In this document: positions 18,546-26,903 of the stretch, in pieces
Position numbering within the stretch: the first letter of the stretch is position 1
Layout: each line of letters opens with the position of its first letter
Assembly: GCF_035627495.1 (NCBI RefSeq)
Contig: NZ_DASPLO010000043.1
Span: 4,505-68,504 of the forward strand
Direction of reading: 5' to 3'
DNA: 64,000 nt
Origin: Methylocaldum sp035627495
GTDB taxonomy: Bacteria; Pseudomonadota; Gammaproteobacteria; Methylococcales; Methylococcaceae
Notes under the pieces: model-generated
Databases searched by the model: none
What the model saw: only the letters and a program-made list of their open reading frames with translations
What the model was told of the DNA's origin: nothing
Made by a program: the position numbers and the translations under genes

Positions 18546-19271
18546 TTAGGAACCTATCGTATGCCGAACCATCGGGTTGAGCCAAGGGAACGCCGCCAAT
18601 AGGGCCAAAGCGATCAGGGTGATCCCTGCCGCCTGGCGAAATTTCTTCATATTGGATAACCGCACCATCCAAGAGGTCATTATACCGACGCCCATGACAG
18701 CGGGCAAAGTTCCCACACCGAACGCCAACATGGTGAAGGTGCTGCGCACGACGTCACCGGTCGTCGCGGCGAGCGCCAATGCCGTATAGACCAGCCCGCA
18801 CGGCAGCCAGCCCCAAATCATGCCGAAGACGAAAGCCTTGGGCAACGTCTCCACCGGAATCAGGCGCCGGCCGTAAGGCTCGATCCTCTTCCAAATGAGC
18901 CCCCCGGCCTTCTCGATGTAGGCGAACCGCGGAAACCAGCCGGCGATGTGCAGACCCGCCCCGGCCATGATCAATGCCGACACGATCTGGAGGATACGAT
19001 GCCCATGCCCTTCTCCGAGCGGCATACTAAGGACATGATGGGCTACGCCGGCAAGCAGCCCGCCCAGCGAATAGCTGGCTATGCGCCCCAAGTTATAGCT
19101 GAAGACGAAGGGCACGAGCAGGGCCTTTTGCTCCCGAATTTCTCGCCTTAGACTCAGGGTCAGCGAACCGATGATGGAGCCGCACATGCCCAGGCAATGC
19201 AGGGCGCTGAAAAGCCCCATCAGCAGAGCAACGAAATAGGATGTGCTGAACGCAGTATCGAGATGATGCAT
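18546..19271 (-). CDS. DsbD_2/UreH-type TauE-SafE family membrane protein
   Basis: The 241-residue protein has about six membrane segments and the N-terminal motif LFSALHCLGMCG, in which a Cys-x-x-x-Cys pair sits in the first helix. A second Cys occurs in WGWLPCGLVYTALA. This is the PF13386 (DsbD_2) pattern, often found with cytochrome oxidase assembly or copper-handling genes. A role in metal or thiol transport is inferred, not shown. It is cotranscribed with the sensorless sigma-54 activator. Confidence 0.82.
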   Translation of the reverse strand: MHHLDTAFSTSYFVALLMGLFSALHCLGMCGSIIGSLTLSLRREIREQKALLVPFVFSYNLGRIASYSLGGLLAGVAHHVLSMPLGEGHGHRILQIVSALIMAGAGLHIAGWFPRFAYIEKAGGLIWKRIEPYGRRLIPVETLPKAFVFGMIWGWLPCGLVYTALALAATTGDVVRSTFTMLAFGVGTLPAVMGVGIMTSWMVRLSNMKKFRQAAGITLIALALLAAFPWLNPMVRHTIGS

Positions 19272-19461
19272 AAGGGGGCGAACGATAGCATAAAAGCTTG
19301 CGGATACGACAGATTAGGTTTAGACGATAAGCTGACCCCGACTAAGGACTCGGCGGCACATCCCGGACGACCTTGGTTCGAGCGATGCTCAGCCTAACCG
19401 GAGGGAGCGAATCGGCAGTTTTGCCGGTCAGACTAAGAACCGTTATTGCTGGAGAAATTCC

Positions 19462-20037
19462 GTGAAATTGCTTTTTGCTGCTCTTTGTATTCTTTTCGCG
19501 AGCCTGGAATCTGCAGGGGCGACGACCCTTTATCGCTGGACAGATAACTCGGGCACCGTCCGCTACGGCAATCACCCGCCCGCAGGCATGAATGCGGCAC
19601 CGGCCGAGGACGTGCAGCAAGATCTTTATAAAGGTCCGATCGATGCAGTCTGCCGCACTCTAGCCAAGGAACACCTAGGCCGGATTGATCGGGAAATGGC
19701 ACGGATAAAGTCGATACCGGCCGGTTTGGGACCGGAATACGAGTTCACGCCTGCCGCCAAGCAAGAGTTGATTCTAGATCTGCTCGCCCATCGAGCGGCC
19801 TTGCTGAGCGGCAGGAAGGCGTCCGAATTCCGATCTCCGAGCGGACAGGAAATGGAGCGGTTGAAGGAAAAATACCAGCAGGAGAAGGCCCGTTTGCAGA
19901 AAACCGTAGAATCAAAGGACGAGACGATCCACGATCAGCGAAGCGAGCTGGAGCGGGAGCGCCGGGAGGCCGAAACCGCACGACATTTCATTTATCATCG
20001 GCCTCCAATCGTGGTCCCCCAGATCATCAAGCGTTAG
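19462..20037 (+). CDS. DUF4124 exported coiled-coil protein
   Basis: The 191-residue protein has a signal peptide (residues 1-20, ending AGATT) followed by the DUF4124 motif LYRWTDNSGTVRYGNHPP. The second half is a charged, probably coiled-coil region (about 130-180, rich in Glu, Arg and Lys). DUF4124 proteins are small periplasmic proteins of unknown role. The last 11 bases overlap the convergent pyrF gene. Confidence 0.82.
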   Translation: MKLLFAALCILFASLESAGATTLYRWTDNSGTVRYGNHPPAGMNAAPAEDVQQDLYKGPIDAVCRTLAKEHLGRIDREMARIKSIPAGLGPEYEFTPAAKQELILDLLAHRAALLSGRKASEFRSPSGQEMERLKEKYQQEKARLQKTVESKDETIHDQRSELERERREAETARHFIYHRPPIVVPQIIKR

Positions 20038-20764
20038 CAGCGGCCTTAAAAACAGCTTCAATCTGCGCCTGCGCCCGTTCCGCCGCCGCGCGAGGGTTTT
20101 CCGCATCCCGGATGGGCCGGCCCACGACGATGTAATCGGCGCCATTCAAAAAGGCTTGCTCGACCGTCACGACCCGCTTCTGGTCGTCCGTCGGACGGTT
20201 TTCGACCGGACGAATGCCGGGCGAAATCACCAGCAGCTTATTGTCGACTTCCTGCCGCAGTAAAGGGACTTCGAGGCCCGACGAAATCACGCCATCGCAA
20301 CCCAGAGCCAAGGCACGCCTGGCACGGGAGAGTACCAAACGCTGCACGTTGCATTCGAAGCCGAGATCGTTGAGGTCGCCTTGATCGAGGCTGGTCAACA
20401 CCGTGACCGCCAAGATCTTGAGATTGCCCTTGGCTTTCGCGGCGGCCTCCATGATCGCGTCGTTGCCGTGCACGGTGGCGAACTCCACGCCGTGGCTGCT
20501 CAGGGCTCGTACCGCCCGCGCAACCGTTTCCGGCACGTCGAAAAACTTGAGGTCGGCAAAGATCTTTTTACCCCGCTTTTGCAGCCATTCGATCATTTCG
20601 AAGTAATCGCCGGCCATGAACAGCTCCAGACCGATTTTGTAGAAACTCACCGAGTCGCCCAAGCGTTCGACCAGGCTCTTGGCTTCGGACACGCTCGGCA
20701 GGTCCAGAGCCATAATGAGGCGGTCTTGGGAAGGTATGGGTTTCTTTGAAAGAGTATCGGTCAT
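20027..20764 (-). CDS. pyrF: Orotidine 5'-phosphate decarboxylase
   Basis: The 245-residue enzyme converts OMP to UMP. It shows LIMALDLPS, the catalytic motif FADLKFFDVPET (Asp-x-Lys-x-x-Asp), VISPGIRP and ADYIVVGRPI. The start at 20764 gives MTDTLSKKPIPS, in keeping with the family; the longer upstream frame is unsupported. It overlaps the convergent DUF4124 gene by 11 bases. Confidence 0.95.
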   Translation of the reverse strand: MTDTLSKKPIPSQDRLIMALDLPSVSEAKSLVERLGDSVSFYKIGLELFMAGDYFEMIEWLQKRGKKIFADLKFFDVPETVARAVRALSSHGVEFATVHGNDAIMEAAAKAKGNLKILAVTVLTSLDQGDLNDLGFECNVQRLVLSRARRALALGCDGVISSGLEVPLLRQEVDNKLLVISPGIRPVENRPTDDQKRVVTVEQAFLNGADYIVVGRPIRDAENPRAAAERAQAQIEAVFKAAANA

Positions 20765-20860
20765 GGCTATTCCTCTATTTTCCGGTCGTTCGACCGTTGT
20801 AATCTCGGTGTCGGCACTGCGGTTGTTAGAATAACGCCTCCGCAAATCAAGGAGTCGTGA

Positions 20861-21796
20861 ATGGTTTCCGTGCTGATGCAGATGGCCGTGTTGATCTTGT
20901 GCGGCGCAATGTGGCGCATTATACGGCCTGGCGGGCTGGATGCCGATCAAACTCGCTTGGTGCTGACCACGGTGGTGTTCCATCTTCTGCTGCCGGCACT
21001 GGTGCTTTCCGTGCTGTGGACGGCAGATTTGGGTATCGAGACCTTGAAGATTTCGCTGTTCGGCGGAGGGATCATTCTGTTCGGCGCCGCCATTACCTGG
21101 CTGGCCGCCCGTCTCGTCAAGCTAACTCCGGAACGCTTGGGCGCAGCGATGCTGGGCATAGCCTTCTCGAACGTGACCTATATGGGACTTCCCGTGCTGG
21201 AGCAAACCTTCGGCCCTTGGGCGCGTACCATTGTCGTTCAAATCGATTTGTTCGCATCCATGCCGCTGGTTTTCACCCTCGGTATCCTGATCGCCCGGCA
21301 TTACGGCACAGCGAATTCGGAAAGCGATTCGATGCTCCGATCGCTGCTGCTCAATCCGCCGCTCTGGGCTGCGACGGCTGCGCTAAGCCTGAATTTCGCC
21401 GGAGTGGCGCAACCCGCCTGGATGGAACGATTTCTGACGGGTCTATCCGCGGCCGTTGTGCCGCTCATGCTGATTTCCCTCGGACTCGGCTTGCGCTGGA
21501 ATTCCTGGCACAGTCGTAATCTGCCGCTCGCATTGGTCGTCGTGGCGTTCAAAATGGCTGCGATGCCTTTGTTCGGCCTGGGCTTGGGACTCGCTTTGGG
21601 ATTTAAAGGCGATACCTTGACCGCACTGGTACTGGAGGCTGCCATGCCGAGCATGCTGCTTGGCGTCGTTTACTGCGACCGCTACCGGCTCGATACCTCG
21701 TTTTACGCCTTGGCAGTCTCGCTGACAACGCTTTTCGCCATGTTCTCCCTGCCGTTCTGGCATCATCGGTTGGCAGCGATCCATTCCGGACATTGA
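20861..21796 (+). CDS. AEC (auxin efflux carrier) family transporter
   Basis: The 311-residue protein has about ten hydrophobic segments arranged in two halves, with RLVLTTVVFHLLLPALVLSV in the first half and ALVLEAAMPSMLLGVVYCDR in the second, typical of AEC carriers. The substrate is unknown; bacterial members export or import small organic acids and auxin-like compounds. Its stop lies two bases before the next gene's ATG. Confidence 0.85.
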   Translation: MVSVLMQMAVLILCGAMWRIIRPGGLDADQTRLVLTTVVFHLLLPALVLSVLWTADLGIETLKISLFGGGIILFGAAITWLAARLVKLTPERLGAAMLGIAFSNVTYMGLPVLEQTFGPWARTIVVQIDLFASMPLVFTLGILIARHYGTANSESDSMLRSLLLNPPLWAATAALSLNFAGVAQPAWMERFLTGLSAAVVPLMLISLGLGLRWNSWHSRNLPLALVVVAFKMAAMPLFGLGLGLALGFKGDTLTALVLEAAMPSMLLGVVYCDRYRLDTSFYALAVSLTTLFAMFSLPFWHHRLAAIHSGH

Positions 21797-21798
21797 GC

Positions 21799-23037
21799 AT
21801 GCAAAGACCTGTCGCAGAAATCTTCTCGCAAGGTGATGAAGTCGTTACCGGCGAAATTGCCGATACCAATGCGGCCTGGCTGGGACGAGAATTAACAGAC
21901 CTGGGCTTCGATGTAGCGCGGCACACTACCGTGGGCGATTGTTTGGAGGCGCTGGTTGCCGCGTTCCGGGAGGTTGCCGGGCGTGCCGATCTATGCCTCT
22001 GCACCGGCGGATTGGGACCGACTTGCGACGATCTCACCGCCGAAGCGGTGGGCCGGGCTTTCGGTCTGCCGCTCGAACTGGACGAAAACGCGCTGGCTCA
22101 GGTCGAAGCTTATTTCACGCGGCTCGGACGCGCTATGCCTGAGGTCAACAAGAAGCAGGCCCTCCTCCCCGGCGGATCGGAACGGCTCGACAATCTGTGG
22201 GGCACCGCTCCCGGCTTTGCCTTGCAGGCCGGTCGCTGCCGCTTTGTCTTCATGCCCGGCGTGCCCGGCGAGATGAAGGCGATGTTCTTGCGCTGGGTTA
22301 AACCGGATTTGCGCCGGCGTTTCCGATTGTTTCCGGCTCGGTTGGTGATACTGAATACCGTGGGTATGGGTGAATCGGCCCTACAGGAGCGGCTCGATCG
22401 CGTCGTTTTGCCGCTCGAGGTGAAGCTCGGCTTTCGAGCCGAAGGGCCGGAAAACCGGGTCAAGCTGCTCTCTCCGGCGAATTTCCCGGAGGCTGAACTC
22501 CACGAAGTCGTCAAACACGCCGCCGACACGATCGGCGATGCGGTATTTTCGATCGGGAGCTCCGACAAACCGGCAAGCGACCTGGCTTCGGTGGTGGGTC
22601 GCGAACTCGCCGCGCGCCGGTCGACGCTCTATGCCGTCGAAACCCTGAGCGGAGGCAAACTGGCGAACCGCTGCGCCGGCGAGCCGTGGTTTCTCGGCGC
22701 GGCCGTCATCCCGGACTCGGCGGGCTTCTGCCGATATTTCGGCATACAGCCGTCCGACGATTTTGCTCAGGGTGCAATCGAGATTGTCCCGCGGCTACGG
22801 GAGGAGGAATGCGCGGATTATGTGCTGGTCCAAGTCGCCCGTTGCGATCGGGATATGCTCCTCGACGAAGCCGGAACGGTCGAAGTCCGTTTCGTCCTTG
22901 CAGCACCGGACGGCATTTGGCAGCAAACCCGACTTATCGGTGGCGATATCGAGCGCAAACAATCCACCGCCGCGGCTCTCAGCCTCGATCTCTTACGCCG
23001 GTACTTCCTGAAAAAGCCAGGTCTCCAGCCCCTGTAA
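21799..23037 (+). CDS. CinA-like protein with degenerate amidase domain
   Basis: The 412-residue protein has a clear N-terminal CinA/MoaB-like molybdopterin-binding domain (EIFSQGDEVVTGEIADTN, LCTGGLGPTCDDLTAEA, MPGVPGEM). The C-terminal region keeps the length and end of CinA but has lost the nicotinamide-nucleotide amidase signature: ESCTGG is replaced by ETLSGG near residue 280. Pyrophosphatase-type activity of the first domain may remain, whereas amidase activity seems unlikely. A TTG six bases earlier is an alternative start. It is tightly coupled to the AEC transporter gene. Confidence 0.82.
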   Translation: MQRPVAEIFSQGDEVVTGEIADTNAAWLGRELTDLGFDVARHTTVGDCLEALVAAFREVAGRADLCLCTGGLGPTCDDLTAEAVGRAFGLPLELDENALAQVEAYFTRLGRAMPEVNKKQALLPGGSERLDNLWGTAPGFALQAGRCRFVFMPGVPGEMKAMFLRWVKPDLRRRFRLFPARLVILNTVGMGESALQERLDRVVLPLEVKLGFRAEGPENRVKLLSPANFPEAELHEVVKHAADTIGDAVFSIGSSDKPASDLASVVGRELAARRSTLYAVETLSGGKLANRCAGEPWFLGAAVIPDSAGFCRYFGIQPSDDFAQGAIEIVPRLREEECADYVLVQVARCDRDMLLDEAGTVEVRFVLAAPDGIWQQTRLIGGDIERKQSTAAALSLDLLRRYFLKKPGLQPL

Positions 23038-23059
23038 GGTGCGCTGAAAGCGCGCCATC

Positions 23060-23509
23060 TCAAGCACCGATCGCTCGTCGCTCGGTCAGCAATCGGTTCA
23101 ACACGGTGCGATTTTTAAGAAGATCCGCCAACGTATAGCGATTTAGAACTTCTTGAAATGCCAAGGCCGCTTCCTGGAGTACCTTTTTCAGGGTGCATCC
23201 CGGAATGATTCGGCACGCACTGTGTCCGGGGTCGAAGCACTCCACAATGTGGAAGTTGCTCTCCATGAGGCGTACGACTTCGCCGATATTGACCTCCTCG
23301 GGAGGACGTCCGAGTTCTATTCCTCCATGCTTTCCACGCGTGCTCCTGACATAGCCCTTTGCGGAAAGCTCCTGCACGACCTTCATCAAATGGTTGTGAG
23401 ACATATCGAACACGGCGGCGACCTCGGCGATGGTCACCATGCGGTCGGTGTGTATGCCGACATACATCAGCACTCTTAAAGCGTAATCGGTGTAACGGGT
23501 CAGCTGCAT
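23060..23509 (-). CDS. nsrR: NsrR-like Rrf2-family nitric oxide-responsive repressor
   Basis: The 149-residue regulator begins MQLTRYTDYALRVLMY, like NsrR, has a winged helix with SHNHLMKVVQEL, and carries three Cys at 91, 99 and 105 (ECFDPGHSACRIIPGC). NsrR binds a [4Fe-4S] cluster through such cysteines and releases DNA on exposure to NO. It is divergent from a copper oxidase operon and two NsrR-like operators lie between them, so it probably represses that operon and perhaps itself. Confidence 0.88.
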   Translation of the reverse strand: MQLTRYTDYALRVLMYVGIHTDRMVTIAEVAAVFDMSHNHLMKVVQELSAKGYVRSTRGKHGGIELGRPPEEVNIGEVVRLMESNFHIVECFDPGHSACRIIPGCTLKKVLQEAALAFQEVLNRYTLADLLKNRTVLNRLLTERRAIGA

Positions 23510-23632
23510 TTAGCACCTCGAATGGACGGTTAGGGCAGTTTTACGACATCAATCGGCTTTGAGGCAAATACAGCAACAAAGTATCGACTCAAAATTTTAT
23601 TGACTTTTTTAGTCATGCCGCCTTGAAATATA

Positions 23633-23655
23633 AACATGCATATGAGATACACTAG
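23633..23655. promoter_or_regulatory. NsrR-like operator 1
   Basis: The left half AACATGCATAT agrees with 9 of 11 bases of the NsrR half-site AAGATGCATTT; the right half agrees less well (5 of 11). Its centre is 30 bases from operator 2, close to three helical turns. Confidence 0.5.
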
Positions 23656-23662
23656 AACCGTA

Positions 23663-23685
23663 ATCATGCATCTCTTATGCATGTT
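23663..23685. promoter_or_regulatory. NsrR-like operator 2
   Basis: ATGCATCT-C-TTATGCAT forms the dyad core (23666-23682); 16 of 22 positions agree with the palindrome built from AAGATGCATTT. It lies about 90 bases upstream of the multicopper oxidase start and shares AACATGCATA with operator 1 when read on the other strand. Confidence 0.6.
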
Positions 23686-23772
23686 ATAGAAGATGTCATC
23701 GAAGAAACATCTATTTTTCAACCGGCATTCAGTCCTTGAGGCGGACTGAAACCCTTCTTTAGGAGTGTGACC

Positions 23773-24786
23773 ATGAGTCTCTCGTGTTTTCTCCGACGAA
23801 TGTCGTTGTTTCTTTTATCGCCTTTACTGTTGGCCGCCTTTTTCATCCCGATCGCACGGGCGGAGTACGTGTCCGCCAAGGCCGATGCGGGCGCGGGGCC
23901 GGTGGCGGGCAATACCCATCACATTACGTTGCGCGCGGCGGCCTTGCCTTCCGGGCAACTGGGCTATCAGATGGTGAGCCATAAGATTCGGGCCGCCGGC
24001 GGCCAAACCGAGGATGTCACCGCCCGCTACAGCGACAAGCCGACCATTCCGGGACCCGCCATCGTCATGACCGAGGGCGATGTCGCGGAAGTGACCCTGG
24101 AGCAAGGCATTCCCAACACCGATCAGCCGGTTAGCCTACACGTGCACGGAGTGCATTTCGATATCCGCAGCGACGGCACGATGAAAATGCTCAACGGCGT
24201 TGCCGACGAGGCCGCCTTCCCGGGCAAGCCCTATACCTACAAGTGGACCGCGGCGCCGGGCACCGCGGGCACCTGGGCTTACCACGACCACACCTTCGGC
24301 AACCCCATGCTGGGAGCCGAGGACAAAGGGCTATTCGGCACTCTGATCGTCAATCCCCGAAGCGGAAAGGTGCCGGCACTCATCAACGGCAAAATCGAGG
24401 AAGTGAACGTCGGCGATATCAAACGCGAGTTCATCCTGTGGATGCACGAGACGACCTTCTGGGGCATGGAGGTCAATAACATCCTGAAGGGCAAGCAGGT
24501 TCCGCTGTGGACCAATCCCACGGTAGGCGCCCGTTTCGGCGAGAAAGTCCGCTTCCATGTTATCGGACTGGGAACGGCCTTTCATACCTTCCATTTGCAC
24601 GGGCACCGCTGGCTCCAGCCCGGCACCACTCATGTCGTCGACACGGTCAACATCGGACCGATCAGTCGTGACGTGTTCGTCGTCCAGGCCGGCGAGGGCG
24701 TCGGCACCGGCGACTGGCACTTCCACTGCCACGTCATTCAGCACATGCAGGCCGGCATGATGGGCGACTTCAAAGTCGTCAAATAA
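23773..24786 (+). CDS. Two-domain multicopper oxidase, exported
   Basis: The 337-residue protein has a signal peptide (about 1-30) and two cupredoxin domains. Copper ligands are visible in four motifs: HVHGVHF and YHDHTFG in domain 1, and FHLHGHRW and HFHCHVIQHMQAGMM in domain 2. The last holds the type 1 Cys with His and Met; domain 1 lacks a Cys, so there is one type 1 site, in domain 2. This fits small two-domain laccase-like enzymes rather than a true NirK. The substrate is unknown. The ATG at 23773 is chosen for its AGGAG seven bases away. NsrR-like sites upstream suggest induction by NO. Confidence 0.88.
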   Translation: MSLSCFLRRMSLFLLSPLLLAAFFIPIARAEYVSAKADAGAGPVAGNTHHITLRAAALPSGQLGYQMVSHKIRAAGGQTEDVTARYSDKPTIPGPAIVMTEGDVAEVTLEQGIPNTDQPVSLHVHGVHFDIRSDGTMKMLNGVADEAAFPGKPYTYKWTAAPGTAGTWAYHDHTFGNPMLGAEDKGLFGTLIVNPRSGKVPALINGKIEEVNVGDIKREFILWMHETTFWGMEVNNILKGKQVPLWTNPTVGARFGEKVRFHVIGLGTAFHTFHLHGHRWLQPGTTHVVDTVNIGPISRDVFVVQAGEGVGTGDWHFHCHVIQHMQAGMMGDFKVVK

Positions 24787-24824
24787 GTTCTATCAAAACC
24801 ACGCTAAAACAAGAGGTTATGAAC

Positions 24825-26687
24825 ATGAATAAGTTTCGCAAATTGACCGCCGCCGTCGCCCTGAGTCTCGGAACGATGACCCTCGTTTCCGCCGTGAGCG
24901 CCGAAACCGCATCTTCCGAGGACGTCATTCTCAGCGTTCCGGGCGTCATGCCGGTCGCCGCGCTGGAAATGACCGACGAACCCGGCAAGTGGTTCAAGGA
25001 CCCTACGGACGGCGACAGCCTGGTCGTGGTCAAGCCCGGCGACGCGGTCTTGATCAAGATGACCGATACCAACAGCGAACACACCATCACCAGCCTGCTC
25101 TGGCAACCGGGCGCCGCCAAGTTCCCGGTGGATCAGGACAAACCGTCGAGCGCCAGCGTCACCCAGGGCTTCGACAAACCCGGCTTGTACGTGTTCACCT
25201 GCAAGGTCCACCCGTACATGTTCGGCGCCGTCATCGTGGACGATCCCAAGACGGAAGGCCTGGATCTGGGCAGCGAAATTCAGCTCGTCACCGGCGCGAA
25301 GGTGCCCACCACCAGCGATATCGCCAAGAAGCTGCTGCGGACCTACTTCGTCGCCACCACGCCTTCGCTGTGGCGGGATTACGCCAAGCCGACCTGGGAC
25401 GTGAAGCTGCCGGCGATTCCCCTCAATCTCGGCGGTACGGTCATCAGTCTCGACGCGCTCAACGTGTCCGTGCCGAACCAGTTGTCCAATCCGGCCACGC
25501 CCGGCGTCGGCGAGGTTTGGGTCAACACCCAGTTCGAAACCGTCAAAGGCAAGACCAAGTGGGGCTCAGCCACCCAGGTCGACGCCGGACAATGGACCAT
25601 CAAGAAAAAGGTCAAGGGAACCGACATCAATCTGAACAATCCCCACAACATGTGGACGGACAGATCGTACAAATACATCTATCAAACCGAATGGTTCGAC
25701 AAGCGCCTCGTTACCTTCGACCGCGAGACCGGCAAGGTTTACGGCACGCTGACGGTCGGACAATCGCCCTCCCATGCCATGTCGCGGCCTTCGGACGATA
25801 GCCTGTACGTGGCGATCAACGGTGAAGACCGTGTGCTGAAGCTCACCGGCGGCGAACACCCGACGGCTCAGGGCAGCATCCACACCGGCCCGAACTCGGG
25901 GCCCCACGGCCACCACGTCACCCATGACGGCAAGTACGTGCTGACGCCGAACGCCCTGGCGGGAGCTGTCTCCATCATCGATTTGGACAGCGGCCAAGCC
26001 ACCCAGGTGCCAAACGTCGGCGTGATTCCCATCGCCATCTGGGGCGACATGAAGGACCAGGCCTATGTCGCCAACCTGCTCGGCACGCCGCCGCTGCTCA
26101 GCACGCTGAGCGTGATCGACATCAAGACCAAGCAGAAGGTCAAGGACATCGATCTGGCCGCGGATTACGATCCGATCAGCGGCAAGACGAAAGGCGAGGC
26201 TTACGGTTTGCTGCCGATCCAGACCCCGGTCAGCCCGGACGGCAAATACGTGGTCACGGCCAACACCCTGAGCGCGACCATCACCATCGTCGATACGGCG
26301 ACGCATAAGGTGGTCAAGAGCCTGCCCTGCGAGCCGGGCTGCCATGGCGCCAACTTCGGCATGAAAAAAGGCGGAGGCTATTACGCCTACGTCGCGAGCA
26401 AGTTCGCCAACGATCTCATCGTGGTCGATATGGATAAGCTCGAAATCGCCGGCCGCGTAATGCTCGCCGACGCTAAGGATGCCGATATCGTCGCCAACAA
26501 CGGCATGGGCGGCCAAGGCGTCCTGCCGCTGCCGGTCGCCGATCACGGCTGGATCGAGCAAACCGCCAAACTGTCCGGTTCCGGCAAGCTCAGCGCCGAA
26601 GTCGAAGGTTGGCTAGGGGCTTTGACGACGGCCCAGCGAGGGACAGAACTATCCGGGAAATTGGTGCAATCGGAGGCCAAGCACTGA
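24825..26687 (+). CDS. Amicyanin-like cupredoxin fused to a YVTN beta-propeller
   Basis: The 620-residue exported protein has a signal peptide, an N-terminal blue copper domain and a long repeat region. Ligands of a type 1 site are visible: a His in SEHTI (near residue 86) and the Cys, His and Met of CKVHPYM (near 126-132). The Cys-x-x-His-x-x-Met loop closely resembles that of amicyanin. From about residue 270 onward, blades with HVTHDGKYVLTPN, PVSPDGKYVVTANTLS and YYAYVASKFANDLIVVD indicate a YVTN-type seven-bladed propeller. It probably passes electrons to or from the adjacent copper oxidase. An in-frame ATG at 24819 is an alternative start. Confidence 0.83.
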   Translation: MNKFRKLTAAVALSLGTMTLVSAVSAETASSEDVILSVPGVMPVAALEMTDEPGKWFKDPTDGDSLVVVKPGDAVLIKMTDTNSEHTITSLLWQPGAAKFPVDQDKPSSASVTQGFDKPGLYVFTCKVHPYMFGAVIVDDPKTEGLDLGSEIQLVTGAKVPTTSDIAKKLLRTYFVATTPSLWRDYAKPTWDVKLPAIPLNLGGTVISLDALNVSVPNQLSNPATPGVGEVWVNTQFETVKGKTKWGSATQVDAGQWTIKKKVKGTDINLNNPHNMWTDRSYKYIYQTEWFDKRLVTFDRETGKVYGTLTVGQSPSHAMSRPSDDSLYVAINGEDRVLKLTGGEHPTAQGSIHTGPNSGPHGHHVTHDGKYVLTPNALAGAVSIIDLDSGQATQVPNVGVIPIAIWGDMKDQAYVANLLGTPPLLSTLSVIDIKTKQKVKDIDLAADYDPISGKTKGEAYGLLPIQTPVSPDGKYVVTANTLSATITIVDTATHKVVKSLPCEPGCHGANFGMKKGGGYYAYVASKFANDLIVVDMDKLEIAGRVMLADAKDADIVANNGMGGQGVLPLPVADHGWIEQTAKLSGSGKLSAEVEGWLGALTTAQRGTELSGKLVQSEAKH

Positions 26688-26728
26688 TCCGGACACGGTC
26701 CCTCTTTTTCCAAGCTTAGGATCTATCC

Positions 26729-26775
26729 GCCCGCTCGATCGGCACTATGCCGCTCGAGCGGGCGTCGTTTTCGTT
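26729..26775 (+). terminator. Terminator after the copper protein operon
   Basis: GCCCGCTCGA (26729-26738) pairs perfectly with TCGAGCGGGC (26754-26763) across a 15-base loop and is followed by a T-rich stretch. Confidence 0.78.
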
Positions 26776-26903
26776 TCGACGACACCGCTTCACCTCCCAC
26801 CCCGAGTCGTAGACTCGACTTTATTCCCGCTTTCACGGATACCAAGGCTCAGGAGCCCCCTCTAACGGTATGATTGGGCGATCGATCAGGAGGAGATTCC
26901 GCG

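Noticed and set aside
23530..23721. Minus-strand frame between nsrR and the copper oxidase
   Set aside because: It covers the operator region, lacks a ribosome site and has AT-driven composition; the region is better explained as regulatory DNA.
23773..24786. Copper nitrite reductase (NirK)
   Set aside because: Four His-rich motifs and an HCHxxxHxxxxM in domain 2 with no Cys in domain 1 fit a two-domain multicopper oxidase better than NirK, whose type 1 Cys lies in domain 1.
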